From positions 1 to 36,719 of the forward strand of contig NZ_JADOGI010000101.1 in assembly GCF_015645445.1 (NCBI RefSeq): 36,719 bases of DNA, read 5' to 3'. This DNA is from Nonomuraea cypriaca (GTDB lineage: Bacteria; Actinomycetota; Actinomycetes; Streptosporangiales; Streptosporangiaceae). The translations under genes were made by a program, and so were the position numbers. This document shows positions 21,912 to 29,312 of this stretch, piece after piece. The notes beneath the pieces are model-generated. The model was not told where the DNA came from. It made no database searches and worked only from the letters and a program-made list of their open reading frames with translations. The stretch's first letter is position 1. Each line of letters begins with the position of its first letter.

Positions 21912-23680
21912 TCAGCGCCCTGCACTTCGTCCTCACGATCGGACCCCGCATCGACCGGGCCCGGTCCCTGCTCGTGGTGGCGGTGGCGATTCTCGAGCAG
22001 GCCACCGGGATCGGCCTCGCAGTGCTGCTCGGACTGTTCAGCGAGGTGGCGAGCCGGCATTCGACCAGCGGCGTGGTGACACTCGCGCTGTGTGTGGCGA
22101 TCTTCGTGATGCTCACCCAGGGCACCTTCATCGCCGGCTACTTCACCCGCCTTCGCCTGCAGGAGGAGATCCAGAACGAAGTCGAGCGCCAGTTCATCGA
22201 CGTGGTCGGCACGACGCCGACGCTGGAGATCCACGAGCGTTCGAGCCGCTCCGACAAGGCGGCGGTGGTCCGTGGTGCGCGGGTCGACATCGGGCCGGCC
22301 TTCGACCGGCTGATGTGGCTGGCCGGAGCCGCGCTGGCCCTGATCGCCTCGGCCGTCCTGATGGCCTCGGTCGTTCCCATCCTCGCCGTGCTGCCGCTCT
22401 TCGCCGTCCCCGCGGTACTGGCCACCCAGGCGGCAGACAAGAAGCGCGGTCAGGCCGTGCAGCGCGCCACGCCCCGGACCCGGCTGGCCGGTCATCTGTT
22501 CACGCTCGCCACCACAGCCGCACCCGGTCGCGAGACCCGCCTCTTCGGACTGGCGAGCGAGCTGCGGCGGAGGCACCGCGATGCGTGGAACTCCGGAGGC
22601 CAGGACATCGCCCGGACTGATCGACGGGCACGGGTACCGGTCGCGCTGGCTTGGCTGTTCTTCGTGCTGGCGTACGCGACCGCCATCGTCCTGATGGTGC
22701 GGGCCGGCCTGGCCGGGGACGCCTCGCTGGGCCTCGTCGTCGCGGCCGTCGCCGTCAGCAGCCAGATCACCGGGCAGGTGCAGAACTTGCTGAGCATGAC
22801 CTTCTGGACGCTGGAGTCGCTTCGGGCGACCCGGGCGTTCCTCGACGTGGTGGAGGACTGCGACGTGGAGCGGGCGGCCGTCGTACAGGCCACGACGGTG
22901 ACGGTGCCGGCCCGGCTGGACGGCGGCATCAAGGTGGAGGGTCTCAGCTTCCAGTACTGGAACCGCGATCAGCCTTCACTGAACGACATCAACCTCGAGC
23001 TCCCGGCCGGCGCCGTGGTGGCCCTGGTCGGCGAGAACGGCGCGGGGAAGTCGACGTTCGTCAAGATGCTCAGCGGTCTCTACCGGCCGAGCGCGGGGCG
23101 CATCCTGGTGGACGGGACCGATCTCGCGCAGTTCGCACCAGAGGACTGGCGTACTCGGATCACGGCGGCCTTCCAGGACCCGGTACACATCGAGATGTCC
23201 CTGAAGGACACGATCGGGCTGGGCTGGCTCGAGCATCGCGACGACCCGGAGCGGATCCACGAGGCGCTGCGGACGGCCGGCGGCGACAAGCTCCTCGCTT
23301 CGCTGCCCGAGGGCCTGGAGACCCGGCTCGGGCGAAAATCGTGGGACGGCAAGGGGCTGTCGGGAGGCCAGTGGCAGACGGTCGCCAACGCCCGGGCGGC
23401 GATGCGGCAGGCGCCGCTGCTGCGGATCCTGGACGAGCCCACCGCCAGTCTCGACGCACGGGCCGAGGAGCGGCTGTTCCAGCGGTACGCCGACCTGAGC
23501 CGCCTGGAGGGCGGCGTGACAATCCTCGTCACGCACCGCTTCACCACCGCCCGGGCGGCTGATCTCATCGTGGTTCTGGACGGCGGCCGGGTCGTCGAGG
23601 TCGGCACTCACGACACGCTGAGTGAGGCCGACGGGCTTTACGCCGAGTTGTTCCGCCTGCAGGCCCGGTACTTCGTCTAA
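21908..23680 (+). CDS. ABC exporter half-transporter, second of pair
   Basis: A 590-aa fused exporter: membrane domain at residues ~15-310 with about six helices, ATPase domain after ~330. Walker A GENGAGKST is near 374, Q-loop AFQDP near 420, canonical signature GLSGGQWQT near 483, Walker B RILDEPTASLD near 504 and H-loop THRF near 541. It thus has the consensus signature its partner lacks, a pattern seen in asymmetric heterodimeric exporters. TTG at 21908 overlaps the previous stop (TTGA), with GAGGAGG six bases upstream, so the two are co-translated and probably form one heterodimer. No modifying enzyme gene follows; a strong hairpin lies 55 bp downstream. Confidence 0.93.
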   Translation: MISALHFVLTIGPRIDRARSLLVVAVAILEQATGIGLAVLLGLFSEVASRHSTSGVVTLALCVAIFVMLTQGTFIAGYFTRLRLQEEIQNEVERQFIDVVGTTPTLEIHERSSRSDKAAVVRGARVDIGPAFDRLMWLAGAALALIASAVLMASVVPILAVLPLFAVPAVLATQAADKKRGQAVQRATPRTRLAGHLFTLATTAAPGRETRLFGLASELRRRHRDAWNSGGQDIARTDRRARVPVALAWLFFVLAYATAIVLMVRAGLAGDASLGLVVAAVAVSSQITGQVQNLLSMTFWTLESLRATRAFLDVVEDCDVERAAVVQATTVTVPARLDGGIKVEGLSFQYWNRDQPSLNDINLELPAGAVVALVGENGAGKSTFVKMLSGLYRPSAGRILVDGTDLAQFAPEDWRTRITAAFQDPVHIEMSLKDTIGLGWLEHRDDPERIHEALRTAGGDKLLASLPEGLETRLGRKSWDGKGLSGGQWQTVANARAAMRQAPLLRILDEPTASLDARAEERLFQRYADLSRLEGGVTILVTHRFTTARAADLIVVLDGGRVVEVGTHDTLSEADGLYAELFRLQARYFV

Positions 23681-23734
23681 GCGCGTAGTCAAAGGTTCTG
23701 TATGCAACGCGCTCGGTTGGAGGGACGTACCAAT

Positions 23735-23770
23735 GGGTTCGGATCAGGTTCCCACACCTGATCCGAACCC
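23735..23770. terminator. 15-bp perfect hairpin downstream of the exporters
   Basis: GGGTTCGGATCAGGT and its exact reverse complement ACCTGATCCGAACCC flank a 6-nt loop (tcccac). It lies 55 bp after the second exporter's stop and is not followed by a T-run. Actinomycete terminators often lack the T-run, so a terminator is the simplest reading; a DNA-binding site is possible because the arms are perfectly symmetric. Confidence 0.6.
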
Positions 23771-24184
23771 CGACGAGGTCACCGCCGGTCCGCGTCCAGC
23801 ACAAGTCTTTTCCGGCACCGGTACGGGCCGGGACTGCCGCGCCGGCAGAAGGCCGTCGACCAGGCCCAGCCCGCATCAGCGCCCGCCGCGAGCGCGCCAT
23901 CTCACGTCGCAGACGAGCGACGGCGATCTCGGCCCCGCACCCTGGGCGCTCACCGATGATCGGCAGGAGACAAATTCGATTGTGGCGCCGGCCGGTGAAC
24001 CAATAGCGTGCGGCCAGCACTATCGGATTCGTCGTGGGGACTGTCGCGTGACGCCGCCTGCTCTAGCTGCCTGACATCTTCTTCTGCGCTTTCTCACCGA
24101 CCTCGTGGTCGGTCTCGCCGGGCTGCTCTGAATCTCTGAGTCGCCCTGGCTGCTCAGCGTTTTGTGTCAGGTCTTAGAGAGATC
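23771..24184. other. About 410 bp with no firm gene
   Basis: An open frame from ATG 23733 (inside the hairpin, Shine-Dalgarno GGAGGGAC) to 24074 begins MGSDQVPTPDPNPDEVTAGP but soon turns into sequence without coding character, so I do not call it. A 7-bp stem ACCGACC-tcgt-GGTCGGT at 24096-24113 could be a weak terminator. The last bases carry the Shine-Dalgarno of the DUF1062 gene. Confidence 0.4.
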
Positions 24185-24748
24185 ATGTCTTCACAATCCC
24201 ATAGAGATCATTTCGTGCTGCCCTGGACCGTGCGGAGGACTCGGCTGCCGCTGCTCGCCATGCGTTGCCTGGACTGCCGTGCGGAGGCGGCCACCGTCGG
24301 CGAAGGCAGGTTCCGGATCAACGCCAACGGCAAGCTGCTTGATGTGTGGCTGCTCGTCCGTTGTGTCTGCTGCGATCGGACCTCGAAGATCACGGTCCAT
24401 GAGCGGGTGCCGGTCCGATCGCTGGATCCGGCCAGGCTCTGCGCCTTCGAGAACAACGATCAGGCGCTCGTCGCTCACGCGCTCTTAGACCCTGCGGTCG
24501 CACGGCGCAATCGGTTCACCCTCGATTGGCGTGGCGCGTGGCAGCTGGAGTCATCGGCCGTCGAGGCGGCTTGGTCGTACCGGGTGGACGTCGGTTTCCT
24601 CGATCCCGTGCCCGTCCGCCCGGAGCGGCTGATCGCCCAGGGGCTCGGGATCAGCAGGGGCGAGGTCGAGCGCCGGATCAAGTGCGACCTCCCCCTCAAC
24701 CGCACAACGAGCGCGGGTTTCTCGTTCGTCGTCATGCCCGCTGTATAG
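24185..24748 (+). CDS. DUF1062 domain-containing protein
   Basis: A 187-aa protein of the DUF1062 family, function unknown. It is well matched through FRINANGKLLDVWLLVRC, DRTSKITVHERVPVRSLDP, LLDPAVARRNRFTLDW, DPVPVRPERLIAQGLGISR and CDLPLNRTTSAGFSF. An N-terminal CLDC pair and a CVCC pair about 40 residues later look like a zinc ribbon. ATG 24185 is chosen for its GAGAG ribosome site and the family start; GTG 24164 is in frame. It stands alone, with a long palindromic terminator-like element ~210 bp downstream. Confidence 0.92.
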   Translation: MSSQSHRDHFVLPWTVRRTRLPLLAMRCLDCRAEAATVGEGRFRINANGKLLDVWLLVRCVCCDRTSKITVHERVPVRSLDPARLCAFENNDQALVAHALLDPAVARRNRFTLDWRGAWQLESSAVEAAWSYRVDVGFLDPVPVRPERLIAQGLGISRGEVERRIKCDLPLNRTTSAGFSFVVMPAV

Positions 24749-24961
24749 GGTCGGGAGGCGTGGTGGGACCGAGGTGACCACTGGCGGGTGTGGTGCCTCT
24801 GCTTGCCGTCACGGCGACCGCCTCGGTCCCGCTCGACCAGCTCGTCAGCGACCCCGGCCACCCAGGAGAAGGTGGTGAAGTTCAACGAGCTCGTCGCCAC
24901 CGGAAGGCCGCGTCCTGTTCGCTCCCACGGCCGACTGATCAAGGTCCGGGCGGCAGGGCAG

Positions 24962-24995
24962 CCCGGGAGCGGCGGGCCGGCCCGCCGCTCCCGGG
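24962..24995. terminator. 34-bp perfect palindrome, terminator-like
   Basis: A 17-base arm starting CCCGGGAGCGGCGGG is followed at once by its exact reverse complement, giving a gapless 34-bp palindrome. No T-run follows. It lies between DUF1062 (stop 24748) and the VOC gene (start 25069), both on the plus strand, and would form a very stable stem in RNA or a cruciform in DNA. Terminator is the most economical call. Confidence 0.6.
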
Positions 24996-25068
24996 TTCCC
25001 ACTGCGTCGCGGCCCTGGGCCGGTTAAGGATTTGCTGCGTGCGGTTGATGCCCCGTAAGGTGCCGATC

Positions 25069-25440
25069 ATGGCTTGTCGCATTTCTGAACTGGTGATCGC
25101 TTGCCGGGATCCGCAACGGCTGGCGGCGTTCTGGTGCGAGGTGCTGGGCTTCATCGTGCTCGACACCGAAGACGGCGCGGTGGAGATCGGACCACGGGAA
25201 GGGTTCGGCGGATTGCAGCCGACTTTGATCTTCAGCCCCACGACCGAGCCCAACGCGGGCAGGCCGCGGCTGCACATCGACGTCAACGCCACCGACCGCG
25301 ATCAGGACGCCGAACTCGAACGCCTCCTGAAGCTCGGCGCGCGCCCGGCCGACATCGGCCAGACCGGCGAAGAGCCCTGGCACGTCCTGACCGACCCCGA
25401 AGGCAACGAATTCTGCCTCCTGCGAGCCCGCCTGAGCTGA
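25069..25440 (+). CDS. VOC (glyoxalase/bleomycin-resistance fold) family protein
   Basis: A 123-aa VOC protein: CRISELVIACRDPQRLAAFW, then CEVLGFIVLD (first beta-alpha-beta-beta-beta module), GGLQPTLIFSP, RLHIDVNATDRDQDAELERL and WHVLTDPEGNEFCLLRARL. The metal-site His/Glu positions seem kept (HIDV, GNEFCLL). The reaction is unknown; many such actinobacterial proteins are unassigned glyoxalase-like enzymes. ATG 25069 has AAGGTG seven bases upstream and begins the family homology; ATG 25048 is an alternative. Confidence 0.92.
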   Translation: MACRISELVIACRDPQRLAAFWCEVLGFIVLDTEDGAVEIGPREGFGGLQPTLIFSPTTEPNAGRPRLHIDVNATDRDQDAELERLLKLGARPADIGQTGEEPWHVLTDPEGNEFCLLRARLS

Positions 25441-25443
25441 GCA

Positions 25444-25637
25444 TCATCCGCACAGGGCCAGCGCGGCGAGGATAACCGTGGGGTGCCGCTTGCACGCCGG
25501 CGCCGCCTCAATGGCGCGCAGCGCCTCGTCGGACTCACTCAGGGCGACGGCGACGCGCTCGTACAGCGGCGATGTTTTGCGGCGTCGACCTCACCGAAGT
25601 GTCGGTACACCTGAGCGAGTGTGCGGGCCCTGCTCAT
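25444..25637 (-). pseudogene. N-terminal remnant of a DUF2332 protein, frameshifted
   Basis: From ATG 25637 the minus strand reads RARTLAQVYRHFGEVDAAK. After a one-base loss in an A-run (near 25577) the other frame continues TSPLYERVAVALSESDEALR, AIEAAPACKRHPTVILAAL, with a stop at 25444. Order and spacing match the start of DUF2332 proteins (..FG...A...SPLYE.L...+). Only ~62 of ~330 residues remain. Its first bases overlap the MFS remnant on the other strand. Confidence 0.65.
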
Positions 25638-25842
25638 CCTCTCGTGGGCAGCGATCGCGCAGCTGCCGTGGTCACTGTGGCTCCTCATCGTCGGAATCAC
25701 GGTTCTCGACTTCGCGATCCAGGGCGTGCATGTGAGCAACCAGCACCAGCTCACCGCCGCGCATCCGGATCACACCAGCAGCGTCATCGGCAGCTACATG
25801 GTCTTCTACTCACTCGGCTCCGCCCTCGGCGCAGCCGCAGGT
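25621..25842 (+). pseudogene. Fragment of an MFS transporter
   Basis: About 74 codons read LLILSWAAIAQLPWSLWLLI, VGITVLDFAIQGVHVSNQHQ and SSVIGSYMVFYSLGSALGAA. This is the late half of a DHA1-type MFS transporter (typical LLDFGVQG.H+SNQ and AYMV.YFLGGALGS blocks, TM9-11). Neither the N-terminal nine helices nor a proper C-terminus is present; after GSALGAAAG the frame runs into a dihydrofolate-reductase-like trace on the other strand. Confidence 0.6.
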
Positions 25843-25847
25843 AGTCC

Positions 25848-25883
25848 GCCGTCCACCGAGACGCTCATCGAGTAGATCAGCAT
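25848..25883 (-). pseudogene. Trace of a dihydrofolate-reductase-family N-terminus
   Basis: The minus-strand ATG at 25883 opens MLIYSMSVSVDG, matching the first residues of the RibD-C/dihydrofolate-reductase-like family (K.IY.M.VS+DG.I). Similarity stops after twelve codons, where the MFS fragment begins in the opposite direction. So short a match could be chance, but the start codon and junction fit a cut gene. Confidence 0.35.
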
Positions 25884-26163
25884 GACTTCAACCCCATCGC
25901 ACCGGAGCGACGGACGATGATCGCGAAGAAGTTCACCATTGAGCTCGGCATCGGGCTCTCCTTCTGCAGGCAGCTCTGCCACAGCTAGTGACCGATCGCG
26001 AGACGAAAACTCATCGTCGTAGGCAGTCCAAGCGATCGTACGGCCATTGCCGACGCCGCACTGAGATCCCGCAAGCAGAACCCTCACCGGCGGCGCGGCC
26101 TCGTGATGGACCGCACCGCCGGCGAGCGGAAGTCAAACTCCCGCAAGACCCGCCCGGAGATCG
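25884..26163. other. Stretch with no gene seen
   Basis: Upstream of the reductase trace I find no conserved frame on either strand and no strong hairpin. Confidence 0.4.
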
Positions 26164-26289
26164 CTACCGGGACGGGACCCAAATACGGACAACTCCGCGC
26201 CCCGGTGACCGAGGCGCCCCCACATCCTCGGAACCGAGACGCCCGCGCTGACCGCCGTCGATCGCGCAGCCGATGGTGATGTCGCTCAT
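26164..26289 (-). CDS. Small or truncated ORF behind the aldo/keto reductase
   Basis: Starting 42 bp after the aldo/keto reductase stop, ATG 26289 with an AGAAGGG ribosome site encodes SDITIGCAIDGGQRGRLGSE, then 20 more residues without recognisable character. The good ribosome site suggests a second gene of the operon; the quick loss of protein-like sequence suggests a truncated 5' end. No family assigned. Confidence 0.3.
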   Translation of the reverse strand: MSDITIGCAIDGGQRGRLGSEDVGAPRSPGRGVVRIWVPSR

Positions 26290-26330
26290 GACGGAACCCT
26301 TCTGGTGCGCTGGTGCAGTGGGATCTGTGG

Positions 26331-27353
26331 TCAGGCCGCGGCGCGTGCGGTCAGGGGACGGCGGCGCAGGCTCGGGTTCTCCAGGGCCGGGGGTTGGTAG
26401 GCCTGGTCGAGGGTCCCGATCTCGGTGCCGGGCGGGACGATCTCGTCGATGCGGTCGAGGATGTCGTCGGTGAGGGTCACGTCCAAGCCGGTGAGCAGGC
26501 CGTCGAGGTGGTCCATGGTGCGGACGCCGATCAGTGCGCTGGTCACGCCGGGATGAGCGATCGCGAACGCCATGGCGAGGTGGGTCAGCGGCAACCCCGC
26601 CTTCTCGGCGAGCGAGATGAACTGCTCCACGGCGTCGAGACGGCGCTCGTCGTTGAGGTGCTTGAAGAAGCCGGCGCGGCGGAGTTCGTTCTGCCGGCCC
26701 TTGCGGACGCGCCCCGTGAGCAGTCCCTGCCCGAGCGGGCCCCACACCAGCGTGCCCACCCCAAAGCGCTGAGCGACCGGCAGCACCTCGCGTTCGATGC
26801 TGCGGTTGAGCATCGAGTACGGCGGCTGCTCCGTGTGGAACCGTTCCAGACCGCGCCGCTCGGCGACCCACTGGGCTTCGACGATGTCGGAGGCGGGCAT
26901 CGTGGACGACCCGATCGCACGGACCTTGCCGCTGTGGATCAGGTCCGAGAGCGCCGAAAGCGTCTCATCGATGCCGGTGCCGGGGTCAGGCCGATGAATC
27001 TGGTAAAGGTCGATGTGATCGGTCTGCAGGCGGCGCAGCGAGTTCTCGACCGCGGTCATGATCCAGCGCCGCGAGGCACCCTGCTGATTGGGGTCGTCGC
27101 CCATCGGGCGGCTCACCTTGGTCGCGAGGACGACGTTGTCCCGTCGCCCCTTGAGCGCCTTACCGACGACCTCTTCGGAGTCCCCGTAGGCGTCGGAGGT
27201 GTCGATGAGGTTGATCCCCGCGTCCAGCGCTTTGTGGATGATGCGGGCCGAGTCGTCGGGGTCGGGGTTGCCGACGGACGTGGCGAACATCAATGCGCCG
27301 AGCGCATAGGGGCTGACCTTGATACCAGTCCGGCCGAGCGTGCGATACTGCAT
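26331..27353 (-). CDS. Aldo/keto reductase
   Basis: A 340-aa (alpha/beta)8 aldo/keto reductase. The expected catalytic tetrad is visible: Asp51 (LIDTSDAYG), Tyr56, Lys79 (LATKVSR) and His120 (QIHRPD). The NADPH site follows as VRAIGSST, EQPPYSMLNRSIEREVLPVA, VWGPLGQGLLTG and TSALIGVRTMDHL. It belongs to the large YdhF/AKR12-13-like group of actinobacterial enzymes that reduce aldehydes, ketones or sugars; substrate unknown. ATG 27353 begins the MQYRTLGRTG family start. It is divergent from an MmyB-type regulator. Confidence 0.95.
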   Translation of the reverse strand: MQYRTLGRTGIKVSPYALGALMFATSVGNPDPDDSARIIHKALDAGINLIDTSDAYGDSEEVVGKALKGRRDNVVLATKVSRPMGDDPNQQGASRRWIMTAVENSLRRLQTDHIDLYQIHRPDPGTGIDETLSALSDLIHSGKVRAIGSSTMPASDIVEAQWVAERRGLERFHTEQPPYSMLNRSIEREVLPVAQRFGVGTLVWGPLGQGLLTGRVRKGRQNELRRAGFFKHLNDERRLDAVEQFISLAEKAGLPLTHLAMAFAIAHPGVTSALIGVRTMDHLDGLLTGLDVTLTDDILDRIDEIVPPGTEIGTLDQAYQPPALENPSLRRRPLTARAAA

Positions 27354-27566
27354 GCGCACTATACCCTTCTTCGCAAAAAATCCGGTATTCGTAACACCGG
27401 CAAAATCGTGGATGGCGGATACAGGTGCCGTGTGTGGCACGCGACACCTACGGGGCGCCGCCGGTCCGCCGAGCCGGATTCCAGCGTGCGACAGTGCAGG
27501 CCTCGATGGGAGAGACGGCCTTATCCGGGGACGGGCGGTCCCTGGCTGCGTCCGGCGTGCTGGGGC
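27354..27566. promoter_or_regulatory. Divergent promoter region of aldo/keto reductase and MmyB regulator
   Basis: Two inverted repeats lie in this gap: CCGGT-9-ACCGG (27382-27386 / 27396-27400), set in an A-rich patch near the reductase, and GTGCC-gtgtgt-GGCAC (27425-27440), bounded by looser AGGTG...CACCT arms. Both are plausible operators for the neighbouring HTH regulator. No clear -10/-35 pair stands out. Confidence 0.4.
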
Positions 27567-28421
27567 ATGGTGGAAGGCGTGGACAGAACCGAACTGGCCG
27601 ACTTCCTGCGCCGCTGCCGCACCCGACTCGCCCCTGCCGACGTGGGGCTGTCGCAGGGCGCACGACGCCGCACCCCCGGGCTGCGCCGCGAGGAGGTGGC
27701 GCAGCTGGCAGGCATGTCCACCGACCACTACACGCGACTGGAACAGGCCAGGGGCTCACGCCCGTCCCGCCAGATGCTCGCCGCCGTCGCCCGCGCGCTG
27801 CGACTGACCGGCGACGAACGGGACCACCTCTTCCATCTGGCCGGCGAGGAGCCCCCACGCAACCGGCCGACCACGGAGCACGTCCGCCCCGGCCTGCTCC
27901 TCGTCCTCGACCGGCTGACCGACACCCCAGCCCAGGTGGTGAGCGACGGCGGCGACATCCTCGCGCAGAACGCGATGGCCAAGGCACTCCACGGTGACGC
28001 GTCCACCCGCCCCGAGGCGGACCACAACGTCACCTGGCGCTACTTCACCGACCCCTCCGCGCGGGAACTCTTCCCGGCCGAGGACCACGAACACGCCGCC
28101 CGCGTAGCGGTGGCGGATCTGCGCGCCACACTCGCCCGCCGCCCGGACGACGCACGGCTGGCAAGGCTCGTACGCCGGCTCCGCGCCCGCAGCGAGGAGT
28201 TCTCAGCGCTGTGGGACGCCCACCACGTCGCCGTACGCCGCGCCGACGTCAAGCGCTTCCTGCACCCGGTCGTCGGCCTGCTGGAGCTGGACTGTGAAGT
28301 ACTGCTGAACCCGGAGCACGACCAGCGGCTGATCGTCTACACCGCTCGCCCGGGCAGCAAGTCCTACGAGCGGCTGGAACTACTGCGCGTGGTCGGCCTC
28401 CAGAACCTGACCCACGGCTGA
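27567..28421 (+). CDS. MmyB-type helix-turn-helix transcriptional regulator (third of three)
   Basis: A 284-aa regulator. The HTH at residues ~5-75 has LADFLRRCRTRLAPADVGLS, RRRTPGLRREEVAQLAGMST and YTRLEQARGSRPS. The MmyB-like domain follows: RLTDTPAQVVSDGGDILAQN, RYFTDPSARELFPAEDHE, LRARSEEFSALWDAHHVAVR and KRFLHPVVGLLELDCEVLL, then RLIVYTARPGS. ATG 27567 and GTG 27579 are both possible; GGAAGG precedes the latter. It is divergent from the aldo/keto reductase, its likely target. It is clearly homologous to the other two MmyB regulators here but not a recent duplicate, as identity is limited mostly to the motifs. Confidence 0.93.
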   Translation: MVEGVDRTELADFLRRCRTRLAPADVGLSQGARRRTPGLRREEVAQLAGMSTDHYTRLEQARGSRPSRQMLAAVARALRLTGDERDHLFHLAGEEPPRNRPTTEHVRPGLLLVLDRLTDTPAQVVSDGGDILAQNAMAKALHGDASTRPEADHNVTWRYFTDPSARELFPAEDHEHAARVAVADLRATLARRPDDARLARLVRRLRARSEEFSALWDAHHVAVRRADVKRFLHPVVGLLELDCEVLLNPEHDQRLIVYTARPGSKSYERLELLRVVGLQNLTHG

Positions 28422-28604
28422 CCCGCTCCGCTCAAGCGACTCCCCATTGCTGAGACGCCCCGTTCACCGACGCCGAGCTGGCGTCAGGTCAAGTGGGGCC
28501 GGTGGGCGCGAGCAGCATCGGCTGGAGCTGTCGCACGCACAGCACCAACCTGGGCGGAGACTTTCGCGTTCGCGGTGGACTGCCAGGTGTCACCTCACCC
28601 CACC

Positions 28605-29003
28605 GGCCACCGGCTGGCGACCGAGGGCGCACACGTGTTCATCACCGGCCGGCGCAAGACCGAACTCGACGCGGCCGTCGAAGTGATCGGTTCAGCGGCT
28701 ACCGCGGTGATCGGCGACATCTCGGAACTGGCCGACCTGGACCGGCTCTACGAGACGATCCGCAGCCGGGGACGGGGCCTGGACGTCCTGTTCGCCAATG
28801 CCTCCGTCGCCGCATTCGTGCCGCTTGAGCAGGTCACCGATGAGCACTTCGACACCCTCTTCGGTATCAACGTCCGAGGCACGCTGTTCACCGTTCAAAA
28901 GGCGCTGCCGCTGCTCAACGACGGCGCCTCTGTAATCTTGAACGGCTCTACCAATGTGGACGTCGGCGATGAGGCGTTCGGCGTGTACGCGGCGACCAAG
29001 GCA
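28605..29003 (+). pseudogene. Short-chain dehydrogenase truncated at both ends
   Basis: A single frame carries LATEGAHVFITGRRKTELDA, AATAVIGDISELADLDRLYE, GLDVLFANASVAAFVPLEQV and FDTLFGINVRGTLFTVQKAL, then ASVILNGSTNVDVGDEAFGV with YAATKA. The coenzyme TGxxxGIG segment before it is missing, so no cofactor site remains, and the protein ends right after YxxxK. NAS replaces the usual NAG motif. Immediately after TKA the sequence changes to an integrase-like frame. About 130 of ~245 residues survive. Confidence 0.8.
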
Positions 29004-29293
29004 CCCTCACCGACCGGCTCGCCCTTCTCCTGGATGACGGCTCCGGCCGCATCCGCCCGGAGCTGACGCCCCTGTTCGATCTGCCGGTGGCGATGGATCA
29101 GCCGAGCAGCGGCCTGGCCTGGCTGCATGCGCCGCAACCAGCCGGGAAACGCCGCTCAACTGCTACAGCAGCTCGGTCGCGGGCAGATTCCCCTCACCCA
29201 CGACGCATTTCACGAACTGAGCCTTGACGGACCGCCGCTCACCTGCCAGAACTCCTAATGGCAAGCGGAGTGCTGTCAGCAGTCGACAAGCAC
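29000..29293 (+). pseudogene. Remnant of a tyrosine-recombinase-like integrase (N-terminal region)
   Basis: Pieces in several frames give GTLTDRLALLLDDGSGRIRP, PLFDLPVAMDQPSSGLAWL, then AAQLLQQLGRGQIPLTHDAF and AHLPELLMASGVLSAVDKH. In order and wording they match the N-terminal part of a family annotated as site-specific integrase in Streptomyces-like genomes (..DGSGRI.PEL..L, .LTHEA...L, ..LRDLLM.SGVLP.VD+). The catalytic C-terminal domain is absent, and at least two frameshifts occur. It directly abuts the SDR remnant on the left and a phosphotransferase on the right. Family recalled from memory. Confidence 0.5.
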
Positions 29294-29312
29294 GGCGCGA
29301 TCCCGGCCACCC

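Noticed and set aside
23733..24074. 114-codon ORF after the exporters
   Set aside because: Good ribosome site and plausible first 25 residues, but its start lies in a hairpin and the rest lacks codon bias or any family.
24855..24905. TQEKVVKFNELVA segment as a Tn3 transposase scrap
   Set aside because: It resembles the KFNELVAN block of Tn3 transposases, but only about 13 residues are visible and no ends were found; kept only as a hint.
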